Below, in pieces: positions 25,003 through 33,364 of a DNA stretch of 64,000 bases. Source of the stretch: Collinsella aerofaciens (GTDB lineage: Bacteria > Actinomycetota > Coriobacteriia > Coriobacteriales > Coriobacteriaceae); assembly GCF_005845035.1 (NCBI RefSeq), contig NZ_SPFO01000001.1:186001-250000 (forward strand). Direction: 5' to 3'. A program made the translations under genes and the position numbers. Position 1 is the first letter of the stretch. Each line of letters opens with the position of its first letter. Under the pieces are notes generated by a model, which worked only from the letters and a program-made list of their open reading frames with translations, ran no database searches and was not told the DNA's origin.

Positions 25003-25566
25003 ATGGGCGATTCCTATCGTCTTCCGGGCATCGTGCTGGAGGCGTCGTCGTCGAAAACGTGGGATATTGCCGTTTCCGAATGGCACGTGGTGGGGTGCCA
25101 TGACAATGGGAACACCTCCGGAGAGTGTCTTTGCGGGCATGAGGGCATCAGGTATGAGTTCACAATCAAAAATTCCGTCAACGGGAAAGAGCTCTCGCCA
25201 ATAGGCTCCACCTGCATCCTTAAGTTTGAAAATGATGAGCTCAAGAACGAGGTTGAGGGCTGGAAGGCAGCGATCAAGCTGCTGGAAGCCCTTGAGGCGA
25301 GGAAGCCGGGCGTGCGACTCGATGGCATGAACAGGGATCTGTTTTCTCGACGCCTCTACGCTTTCCTTTACGAGAGGGGCGCCTTTCCGGCCAATAGGTA
25401 CAACGGTTATGACGGTCGAAACGATTACGAGTTCATGGTGGATATGTTCAACAAGAGGACGGCACCGACGGAAAAGCAGCGCGCGAAGATGTACATGGTG
25501 CTAAACAAGAGCATATTTCCGTGGCTCGCTCTCTTTGGTCGCGAGTTGAGAGAGATGAGGTTGTAG
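25003..25566 (+). CDS. Unknown protein embedded in the type I RM operon
   Basis: A 187-residue protein I cannot name. The N-terminal part has a possible metal-binding pattern: GCHDNGNTSGECLCGHEG near 31-48 with cysteines and histidines, then IGSTCILKF near 67. The C-terminal half is charged and mostly helical (GRNDYEFMVDMFNKR, EKQRAKMYMVLNKS). It starts three bases after hsdS and ends one base before hsdR, so it is co-translated with the restriction subunits rather than a chance passenger. Possible roles are control of restriction, assembly, or an extra nucleic-acid-binding component; none is proven. Confidence 0.8.
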   Translation: MGDSYRLPGIVLEASSSKTWDIAVSEWHVVGCHDNGNTSGECLCGHEGIRYEFTIKNSVNGKELSPIGSTCILKFENDELKNEVEGWKAAIKLLEALEARKPGVRLDGMNRDLFSRRLYAFLYERGAFPANRYNGYDGRNDYEFMVDMFNKRTAPTEKQRAKMYMVLNKSIFPWLALFGRELREMRL

Positions 25567-25567
25567 C

Positions 25568-28500
25568 ATGCCTGCGCAGACAAAGGAAAAGAACCTCGAA
25601 GAGGACATCGAGTCGTTTCTCTGCTCGCCTGAGGGCGGTTTCTTCAAGTGCGACGACAGGCATTCGCTCCTCTACGTCGAGGACGGCACCTATCAGATGG
25701 TCGGCGGCGGCTACATGGAGCATCGTGACCGTGCGCTCGACGCCGCCACCCTGGTCAACTTCATCCAGACGACGCAGCCCAAGGCGTGGGATCGCTTCGA
25801 GCGCATGTGCAACTCCGATTCCACGGCGAAGTTCGCCAAGGTCTTCAACGACGCCGTCGACCGCCTGGGTATGGTCGCGGTGCTCAAACACGGCTTCAAG
25901 CACCGAGGAATTCCTTTCAAGGTCGTATTCTTCAAGCCGGAGAGCGGGCTTAACGAAAGCGCCGCCGACCACTATGCCAAGAACGTCTGCCGCTGCATCC
26001 GCCAGTTCCACTTCGCCGAGACGGGCAACCAGACCATCGACATGGTCCTGGACGTGAACGGCATCCCCCTGGTGGGCATAGAGCTCAAGGACCAGTTCAC
26101 CGGCCAAGACGTTGAGAATGCCATGCGCCAGTGGCGCGAGGACCGCGACCCGAGGTGTCGCTGTCTCAAGTTCAACACGCGCATGGTGGCCTTTTTCGCC
26201 GTCGATCTCGAAAATGTCTACATGACCACCAAGCTGGAGGGCGCGAAGACCTTCTTCCTGCCGTTCAACCAGGGCTCCGCCGGGGCGGGAAACGACGGCG
26301 GCGCCGGCAACCCCGCAAATCCCGACGGTTATGCCACGAGCCACTTGTGGGAGGTCGCCCTGCAGAAGGACAGCCTGCTCGATATCGTCAACAAGTTCCT
26401 CCACCTGGAGGTCAAGGAAGAGACAGAGCTCGATGCGCGCGGCAACGAGGTGAAGCGCAAGAAGGAGCGCATCATCTTCCCCCGTTACCACCAGCTCGAC
26501 TCCGTGCGTAAGGTCATCGCCGACGTGCGCGCGAACGGGACGGGCAAGAACTACCTCGTGCAGCATTCGGCGGGGTCGGGCAAGTCGAACAGCATCGCCT
26601 GGACGGCCTATCGCCTTGCATCCCTCTTTGTGGATGACACCCCGCTGTTCGACTCCGTGGTCGTCGTCACCGACCGCCGAGTGCTCGACAGCCAGCTGCA
26701 GGAGACCATCTCGGGCTTCGATCACGCCATCGGCTCGGTCGTGACCATCGGCAAGGACAAGACCTCGGCCGACCTGCGGGACGCCATCAACGGCGGCGCT
26801 CGTCTCATCGTCTCGACCCTTCAGAAGTTCCCCGTGATCTACGAGCAGGTCGAGAGCAAGGGTAAGCGCTTCGCCATCATCGTCGACGAGGCACATTCGT
26901 CCCAGACGGGAACGAGCGCGCTCAAGCTCAAGAGCGCCCTTGCCGACAAGCGCGACGCGCTCGAGGAGTACGCTGAGATCGAGGCGGAAGCCGAGGACGC
27001 CGCAGCCGATTGGGAGGACCAGCTCGCCGACGAGCTCGCGAGCCACGGCCGTCACAAGAACCTGACCTTCGTTGCCTTTACCGCCACGCCAAAGGAACAG
27101 ACGCTCGAGATCTTCGGCGATGAGTGGCCTGACGGGTCCTTCCACCCGTTCCACGTCTACTCGATGCGCCAGGCGATAGAGGAGGGCTTCATTATGGACC
27201 CCCTCGCCAACTACGTGAGTTATTCGGAGGCCGTCGAGCTCGCACGCACGGTCCCCGACAATCCCGACGTACCGAGCAGCCCCACGCTCAAGCTGCTCCG
27301 CAAGTATAAGGAGCTGCACCCCTATGCCCTCGGCCAGAAAGCCGAGATCATCGTGGAGACATTCCGCAATGTGACACGCACCAAAATCCGCGGCAAGGGC
27401 AAGATGATGGTGGTCACGGCCTCGCGCCTCGCGACGGTTCGCTACTACCACGAGATCAAGCGCTACATGCAGAAGAAGGGCTACGATGATATCGAGGTGC
27501 TGGTGGCGTTCTCGGGCGCCATTAGCGACCCGGCTGACGGCCCCGACGGTCCCGAGTACACCGAGCCGGTCATCAACGTCGGCCACGATGGACAACGCGT
27601 CGCCGAGAGCCAAACGAAGGCCGAGTTCCACAACTATGGGGACGTGCTTGTTGTTGCCGAGAAGTACCAGACGGGCTTTGACGAGCCGCTGCTGCACACG
27701 CTGGTGGTGGACAAGAAGCTCAAGGACGTGAAGGCCGTCCAGACGCTCTGCCGCGTCAACCGCATCCACCCGGACAAGGAGGACACCTACATCCTCGACT
27801 TCGTGAACAAGCCCGAGGACATCCAGAAGGCTTTCGAACGCTTCTACACCGAGACGTCGCTTTCCGAGCAGATTAACACCGACCTCCTCTATCAGGTGCA
27901 GACCGATATTCGCGGTTACGGGCTCTATGACGAGTCTGACATTGAGGCCGCTGCCGAGATAGTCTTCACCGATGGCAAGGGTAAATCGCAGAGCAACGTG
28001 CAGGGTAAGCTCGCGGCCGTTTTGAAGCCGGCGGTCGCGCGTTATAACGAGTTGAACGACGATGAACGCTATCAGGTTCGTCGCAAGGTGCGTAGCTTCT
28101 GCAAGTGGTACACCTACATCACCCAGATCGTGCGCATGTTTGACCGAGACCTGCATAAGGAATACGTGTATTTAAGCTATCTGCGCCACCTCCTCAAGGT
28201 CGAGAAGATCCCCGTCGAGGCTGTGGACGACAAGGTCGAGATGCGCTTCTACAAGCTCAAGCAGGAGTTCGAGGGCAGCATTTCGCTTGAGCCTGGCGGC
28301 GGCGTGCTCGATCCCGGTGGCGCGGCCAAGACCGTGACGCCCGATAAGAAGCGCGACCCGCTGCAGGTGCTCGTGGATAAGTTCAACGAGCAGTGGGCTG
28401 GCAACTTCACCGAGGGAGATCGTGTGGTTATCGACACGCTGTGGAAGCGTATCGCCGAAAACCCGCAGGTCGCCGACACCATCCGTCGCGACGGCAGACA

Positions 28501-28660
28501 GGTCTTCGAATCAAGCCTGCTGCCCAAGGTGTTCGATGAGGAGGCTCGCCGCGCCTATGTGGAGAACACGGACTCCTTTACCAGCCTCTTTGAGGACAGT
28601 GAGAAGTATCGCGCCATGATGAGCGCCATCGGGCAGCTGCTGGTTGAGAAATTCAAGTAG
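25568..28660 (+). CDS. hsdR: Type I restriction endonuclease subunit HsdR
   Basis: A 1030-residue motor and nuclease subunit. The N-terminal nuclease domain has VLDVNGIPLVGIELKD near 158-170 (PD-(D/E)xK type). The SF2 translocase follows: Walker A HSAGSGKSNS near 332, DEAH box VDEAHSSQTG near 440, motif III FVAFTATPK near 500 and the second RecA domain with KYQTGFDEPLLHTLVVDK near 700. The C-terminus is helical and would contact HsdM. It appears intact. It starts one base after the unknown gene, completing the order RHH-hsdM-hsdS-unknown-hsdR. Confidence 0.95.
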   Translation: MPAQTKEKNLEEDIESFLCSPEGGFFKCDDRHSLLYVEDGTYQMVGGGYMEHRDRALDAATLVNFIQTTQPKAWDRFERMCNSDSTAKFAKVFNDAVDRLGMVAVLKHGFKHRGIPFKVVFFKPESGLNESAADHYAKNVCRCIRQFHFAETGNQTIDMVLDVNGIPLVGIELKDQFTGQDVENAMRQWREDRDPRCRCLKFNTRMVAFFAVDLENVYMTTKLEGAKTFFLPFNQGSAGAGNDGGAGNPANPDGYATSHLWEVALQKDSLLDIVNKFLHLEVKEETELDARGNEVKRKKERIIFPRYHQLDSVRKVIADVRANGTGKNYLVQHSAGSGKSNSIAWTAYRLASLFVDDTPLFDSVVVVTDRRVLDSQLQETISGFDHAIGSVVTIGKDKTSADLRDAINGGARLIVSTLQKFPVIYEQVESKGKRFAIIVDEAHSSQTGTSALKLKSALADKRDALEEYAEIEAEAEDAAADWEDQLADELASHGRHKNLTFVAFTATPKEQTLEIFGDEWPDGSFHPFHVYSMRQAIEEGFIMDPLANYVSYSEAVELARTVPDNPDVPSSPTLKLLRKYKELHPYALGQKAEIIVETFRNVTRTKIRGKGKMMVVTASRLATVRYYHEIKRYMQKKGYDDIEVLVAFSGAISDPADGPDGPEYTEPVINVGHDGQRVAESQTKAEFHNYGDVLVVAEKYQTGFDEPLLHTLVVDKKLKDVKAVQTLCRVNRIHPDKEDTYILDFVNKPEDIQKAFERFYTETSLSEQINTDLLYQVQTDIRGYGLYDESDIEAAAEIVFTDGKGKSQSNVQGKLAAVLKPAVARYNELNDDERYQVRRKVRSFCKWYTYITQIVRMFDRDLHKEYVYLSYLRHLLKVEKIPVEAVDDKVEMRFYKLKQEFEGSISLEPGGGVLDPGGAAKTVTPDKKRDPLQVLVDKFNEQWAGNFTEGDRVVIDTLWKRIAENPQVADTIRRDGRQVFESSLLPKVFDEEARRAYVENTDSFTSLFEDSEKYRAMMSAIGQLLVEKFK

Positions 28661-28699
28661 GATTCCTGAGATTGATGTTGGAAAAAGGGGCAACCGCAA

Positions 28700-30822
28700 A
28701 TGAAAGCAACCGAGGCAAATCTACTCGACCTTATGGGCGTGGCGAAGATGCAGTTTGTCATTCCCGTGTACCAGCGAGTTTACTCGTGGAGTGTAAAAGA
28801 GTGCGAGGTGCTTTGGGATGACGTCATGCGAGCGGGTCGTGATGGCGTATCGCACTTCGTGGGGTCAATGCTTTATATCCCCGAGTCCGAGAGCTCTGCC
28901 ACGAGCATTTCGCGCGTGCTTCTGATTGACGGACAGCAGCGCATGACGACGTTTTCGTTGATGATTGCAGCTTTGGCTGACTATTTGGAGAGCAACCCCG
29001 ACAAGGCTGGCTTCCTTGGCGACCTCAAAATCTCGGCGCTGAGGAAAATTACCTCTTTAACGATGACGACTACAACGGTCTGGCACGCTACAAGCTGGTG
29101 CTCTCGCAGGACGATAAAGAGACGCTGTTCTCCATCGTGTCTGGGGCTCCCGTGCCAGATGAAAAATCGGATCGGATTGTCGAGAACCATGCGTTCTTCC
29201 GCGAGAAGATGCGTGGTAAATCATTTGACCCGGCAAGGCTTTGGGCGGGGCTAAACCGCGTGCAGGTCATCGACACTAAGCTCACCGCTGGCGTTGATAA
29301 TGCCCAGCTCATATTTGAGTCCATGAACTCCAAGGGCAAGCCGCTCACACCCATTGACCTCATCCGTAACTACGTTCTAATGTCGCTTCCCAACGACGAA
29401 CAGACCAAGCTTTATGAGGGTTATTGGCATCCACTCGAGTGCTTGTTCGGAAAAGGCGGCGAGGACGAGTTCAATGCATTTATCTGGTACTGGCTGTGGC
29501 TTAAAGTTCCCAATAGGATGCCGAAGGAGAACGAGGCCTACTACGAGTTTAAGCGCTATTTCGCCGACGACTACGATGGTGACACCGAGGGCCTGCTTAA
29601 GGAGCTGCGCGGGTATGCACATAGATACGCCAGTCTGTTCCTTGGTAAGGAGAAGGACGACGGACTGCGCCGAGTGTTCGGCAGAATCGTAAGCCTCGAC
29701 GTGAAGCAGATAAGGCCCCTCTTAATGTTGCTTTATTCGGTTTACGAGGGGAATGGACTAGACCGCAATGCGTTTTTACGTATCTGCGAGACTATCGAGT
29801 CGTTTCTGTTCAGGCGAGCGGTTTGCGGCAGACTTACCACGGGCCTAAATAATTTCTTTGCCGGCATGTATCGCAATCTCGAGCAGCAGGACGATATCGA
29901 GGAGTACGTTACGGCGATGCTCCTTATCCACAGCAGCGGTATGACCGCATACTTTCCGACAGACGAGCATTTTGTCGAGGAGTTTAAGGCGCGTGACTGC
30001 TACAACCGCTTCTCTAAAAAGCGCTATTACCTGGAACGCATGGAGAACTGGCACCACCCGAAGGAGTCCATCTCAGCCGACGATTACCAGATCGAGCACA
30101 TCATGCCCCAGACGATTGATGATGAGCACGGCTGGAAGGAATCGCTTGGTGAGAACTGGGAAGACGTCCACGACAGGCTGTGCAACAACTTGGGAAATCT
30201 TACGCTGACGGGCTACAACCAGGAGTACTCAAACCGGTCGTTCTCGGACAAGCTCAATCTGCCTGACGTCGGATTTAAGTGCAGCCCGCTCTACCTAAAC
30301 AAATCGATTGTCTCGCATGAAAAATGGGGTGAGGAAGAGATTGGGCAGCGCGCGGACGAGCTGGCGAAAGAAGCGTGCGAGATATGGAAGTATCCCGACC
30401 TTCCGGCAGACGTCGTCGACAAGTACCGTCCTTCTCGTGGGGAGCCTGACGAGGCTCCTGTCTGGACTCTGCATGAGAACCACCCCACCTTTGCCGAAGG
30501 TGGGCTCAACCAGAAGCTTTTCGATGAGGTGCGCGAGTCCGTTCTGAGTGGTAACCCTTCGTGGGAGTCCTACATAGCCAAGTACTATGTAGGCTTCAGG
30601 TCGGGCAAGCGAAAACTGCATGCCGTGTTAGAAGGTAGGACCAGCAACGGTGGCTGGATTGCCGTCGGCCTGGCAAAGAGCGTGGATGACCTAATTGATC
30701 CAGAGGACATGTGCCAGGACAAACGTACGCAGGGTGGATTTGGCCCAGGCCTACCGACCTATGTTGCTCTTCGTAATGCCGATGACATTCCCGCGGTGCT
30801 CGATCTTATAAAGCAGTGCTAG
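28700..30822 (+). pseudogene. GmrSD-like (DUF262 + DUF1524) restriction protein, frameshifted
   Basis: Two frames together encode a single protein of about 707 residues. The first frame (28700-29254) carries the DUF262 half: IPVYQRVYSW at 21-30 and LLIDGQQRMTTF at 75-86. The sequence then matches the other frame from about 29045 on: NDDDYNGLARYKLVLSQ continues to FESMNSKGKPLTPIDLIRN and the DUF1524 HNH motif YQIEHIMPQ near 30087. A single missing base around 29043-29048 (GAGGAAAATT) would explain the shift. The family is nucleotide-dependent type IV restriction of modified DNA. It lies 39 bases after hsdR, likely in the same operon. It could be a real inactivation or a sequence error. Confidence 0.85.
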
Positions 30823-30828
30823 GTTAAA

Positions 30829-30855
30829 GGCCGGGAATCTAATTCCCGGCCCTTG
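30829..30855 (+). terminator. Hairpin after the GmrSD-like gene
   Basis: GGCCGGGAA pairs with TTCCCGGCC (9 bp, 5-nt loop) seven bases after the stop. The T tract is weak. It probably ends the restriction operon. Confidence 0.65.
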
Positions 30856-30889
30856 CCATCTCGGAATTGCCGATGGCTTATCTGCCCAC

Positions 30890-31183
30890 CTACACCCCCG
30901 CAATCCCGCGCGCCGCGCTCAGCAGCTCGTACTCCCTCTGGCTCCACTGGTGCAGCTCGGCCGCGTGCACGGCGTCGCGACACAGGTCCAGGAACACCTC
31001 GGCGCCCTCGCAGAAGCACTCGCGGGCAAAGGCGCCGGATCCGTCCGCAACGCACGCACCGTCGGCAAAAAGCTTCCAGCTGGACGGCTCGCGCGAGCCG
31101 TCTCCGAGCAGCTTGATCTGCAGAACATGTGGGCCGCCAGCGGCACATGGCCCTTCTTCCAACGCCTGCACCGTAAAGCGCAT
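30890..31183 (-). CDS. Hypothetical protein, possibly a gene remnant
   Basis: A 97-residue frame, MRFTVQALEEG to LLSAARGIAGV. Its composition is that of a normal soluble protein (LQIKLLGDGSREPSSWKLF then VFLDLCRDAVHAAELHQWS), and I judge it more protein-like than the other frames over this stretch. No ribosome binding site precedes ATG 31183; a TATACT box lies just upstream, so translation could be leaderless or the gene may be a truncated remnant. No family recognised. It lies at the right edge of the accessory island. Confidence 0.45.
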   Translation of the reverse strand: MRFTVQALEEGPCAAGGPHVLQIKLLGDGSREPSSWKLFADGACVADGSGAFARECFCEGAEVFLDLCRDAVHAAELHQWSQREYELLSAARGIAGV

Positions 31184-31206
31184 CTGGAGGGACAGAGTAT
31201 AAAATC

Positions 31207-31250
31207 CGGAAAAGTGTCGAAATAGGCACCTTAAAACTTCGGAAAAGTGT
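31207..31250. repeat. Pair of 11-bp direct repeats
   Basis: CGGAAAAGTGT occurs at 31207-31217 and 31240-31250, 33 bases apart (three helical turns). It lies upstream of the small minus-strand gene and may be a regulator binding site or the remnant of an island gene's control region. Confidence 0.5.
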
Positions 31251-31320
31251 AGCTGGATGACAAAACAGCACTAAGAAGCTGGTGCTGGATGCGGGATCCT
31301 GTGGCCGCCTTCAGCCCTCG

Positions 31321-32310
31321 CTACTCGTCGTCCCCGTCGTTGGGGTCGCCCTTGAGGGTGTTGATGTCCAGGTACTGGTTATCGTCCTCTTTTTGCTGGG
31401 TCTCCGACTCCGCTTGGGTGGGGCCGCGGAACAGCTGGAATCCCTCAAATGCAATGACACCGAGCAGGGCAATGATAATGGCGATAAAGGCAACCTTGAC
31501 TGCCTGCGGAAATTCCGAGAAACGCAGTGCCTTTTCCTCGGCGTAATAATCGGCGAAGCGCTCTTCGCCCGTGCTTTTGGTATACGCCGGCGCGGACGCG
31601 GCCTCCGGGTCATATTCCGGTGCGGGCGTGGCAGCGTACGGATCGTTGGGATAATCGCTCGACGCGGTGCCATAGTCCTCGGTCTCGATGCGACTGTTGC
31701 CAGCATAGCCATCGGAATAATCGGAATATGCCGTACCGCCCTCATAGTCTGCGGCGCTCGTGTTGGCGGCAAAAAGCGGGTTAACTGGAACGTCGAGCGC
31801 CGGCATGCCGGTAGAGGTCTCATCCAGATCGGTTGCAGCCCAGGAATCGTAGGCAACCTGATGGGCAACGGGCTCATCGAGCCTTGCGACCGGAGGCTTG
31901 CGTGCCGCAGGAACAGGCAACTGCTGGGCGCTGTACATAACAGTGCTGTCGGCCGATTTGCCCTGCGTCGCTGCTGCGAGAAATGCCGCCGTCTCGGATG
32001 GGTCACTTGCGGGGCGGGGAGCGGGCGTGGGCGCCGAAGTGGGTGCGGGTGTAGGCGCGGGCGTCGAAACAGCCGACTGCGCAGGAGTCGGCGCAGATGC
32101 GGTCTTAGGCGCAAGTGCGGGATTGGGGCTTGACGGGCGAGCCGCGCCGCCGCCCATGAGTTCGTCGGCGGTCCACGGGCGATCATCCATCACATCGTCA
32201 AGGCTCAGCGAAAACAGGTCGTCTTCACCCTCATCGAACATGCGGTGCACATGTCCACCAATTGCCGGAATCAATCCGCGACCGGTGCATGATGCCTTGC
32301 TCAACGCCAT
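31321..32310 (-). CDS. Single-pass membrane protein with a long disordered N-terminus
   Basis: A 329-residue protein of unknown function. It starts at ATG 32310 after AAAGGATGG. Residues about 1-60 include an acidic DDLFSLSLDDVMDDRPW patch. About 70-110 is an Ala-Pro-Thr-rich region (TPAPTPAPTSAPTPAP), then a Tyr/Asp/Ser-rich region (YSDYSDGY). One transmembrane helix, VKVAFIAIIIALLGVIAF, lies near 275-295, and a short acidic tail follows. There is no signal peptide, so the long N-terminal part is probably cytoplasmic. No enzymatic motif is present. It sits alone between the island and the second YheO-like regulator. Confidence 0.8.
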   Translation of the reverse strand: MALSKASCTGRGLIPAIGGHVHRMFDEGEDDLFSLSLDDVMDDRPWTADELMGGGAARPSSPNPALAPKTASAPTPAQSAVSTPAPTPAPTSAPTPAPRPASDPSETAAFLAAATQGKSADSTVMYSAQQLPVPAARKPPVARLDEPVAHQVAYDSWAATDLDETSTGMPALDVPVNPLFAANTSAADYEGGTAYSDYSDGYAGNSRIETEDYGTASSDYPNDPYAATPAPEYDPEAASAPAYTKSTGEERFADYYAEEKALRFSEFPQAVKVAFIAIIIALLGVIAFEGFQLFRGPTQAESETQQKEDDNQYLDINTLKGDPNDGDDE

Positions 32311-32433
32311 TCTGTTCCATCCTTTCGAAATACTAATGACATCGATTATATGGAACTTCCCAAGTGGCTCGGTCTTGGATTCGTGCTTTCCAGAACTCGC
32401 GCCCAAAAGGGGAGGGGCAATCCAGGCGAGCGC

Positions 32434-33087
32434 CTACTTGTCGCCGGCCGCCGCCTTGGCCTCATTGAGGTAGCTATAAAAACTGTACTTGGAGATGCCA
32501 AAGAACTCGCAGGCGCGCTCGCTCGACTTGGAAATGAGGAAGGCGCCGCGACGGTCGAGGTAGCCAATGGCACGAATGCGCTCGTCTTTGGTCATGAGTG
32601 CCGCGGGCTTGCCCACAAACTGCTCGCACTCGTGCAGCAGGTCCTCGAGCAGGTCGCCGATGTTCTTGGTAATGGGCTCGGGCTCGGTATAGCCCGTGCC
32701 GCCGGTGCCGGTAAAGGCGTCGAGCGAACGCTCAAAAGCCTTCATGAGCGTAATGTCAAAGTTAATGCCCAAAATGCCGACGGGCTTGCCTTCGTCGTTG
32801 CGGATAAAGATCGTCGACGATTTGAGCAGCTTGCCATCGGTGGTTTTGGTGAGGTATGGCTCGCGGTCGTGCACGTCGGTGGTGCCCTCGTGCATGGACT
32901 CAAACACGATATGGCTGGGGCCGTCACCCAGTTTGCGCCCGCTGACGTGGCCGTTTTCGATCACTACGATGGAGTGGTCCACGTCCTCGGTTTCCAGATC
33001 GTGGACGACGACTTCGCAGTTGGGGCCAAATTGGAGCGCCAGGCCGTGTGCTAGGCGCTTGTAAAACTCAATCTGTGCGGGGGTCAT
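32434..33087 (-). CDS. YheO-like PAS / HTH transcriptional regulator (second copy of family)
   Basis: A 217-residue regulator of the same family as the one at 6597-7253. The PAS part includes EVVVHDLE, GRKLGDGPSHIVFES and KSSTIFIRNDEGKPVGILGIN. The C-terminal HTH reads KSSERACEFFGISKYSFYSYL. ATG 33087 follows AGGAAGG. It is transcribed divergently from ygeX and so likely controls the second half of the purine cluster, or senses a compound shared with the first regulator. The two proteins clearly differ in sequence, so they are not a recent duplication. Confidence 0.9.
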   Translation of the reverse strand: MTPAQIEFYKRLAHGLALQFGPNCEVVVHDLETEDVDHSIVVIENGHVSGRKLGDGPSHIVFESMHEGTTDVHDREPYLTKTTDGKLLKSSTIFIRNDEGKPVGILGINFDITLMKAFERSLDAFTGTGGTGYTEPEPITKNIGDLLEDLLHECEQFVGKPAALMTKDERIRAIGYLDRRGAFLISKSSERACEFFGISKYSFYSYLNEAKAAAGDK

Positions 33088-33225
33088 GGGTGCCTTCCTA
33101 AAAATTAGTTTGGGCACACTTTGCCATAAACCACACTTGACCGCAAACAAATCCATCAACAAGGCAATTCATGACCGTTCGGCGGCGAAAAAGTACCGAT
33201 TACGGCAACAAACAATTCGTTAGGT

Positions 33226-33278
33226 ATGCCAATCAAAAAGTGTGATAGAACAGTGCTAACAAACTTTTTGTTTGGCAT
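33226..33278. promoter_or_regulatory. Inverted repeat upstream of ygeX
   Basis: ATGCCAATCAAAAAG and CTTTTTGTTTGGCAT are 15-bp arms with one mismatch, separated by 23 bases, in the divergent region between the YheO-like regulator and ygeX. It is a good operator candidate for that regulator; as RNA it could also form a hairpin. Confidence 0.6.
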
Positions 33279-33364
33279 CCACATAAAAGTTCAGTCGCAT
33301 GAATGGGAATGGGCTGAAACGCGTATGCGGGGGCCGGCAAGAGAGGACTTAAGGAGTTCACCGT

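Noticed and set aside
30819-31271. 150-codon minus-strand frame overlapping the small hypothetical gene
   Set aside because: Arginine- and cysteine-rich composition typical of a shadow frame; the 97-codon frame in another phase looks more protein-like.
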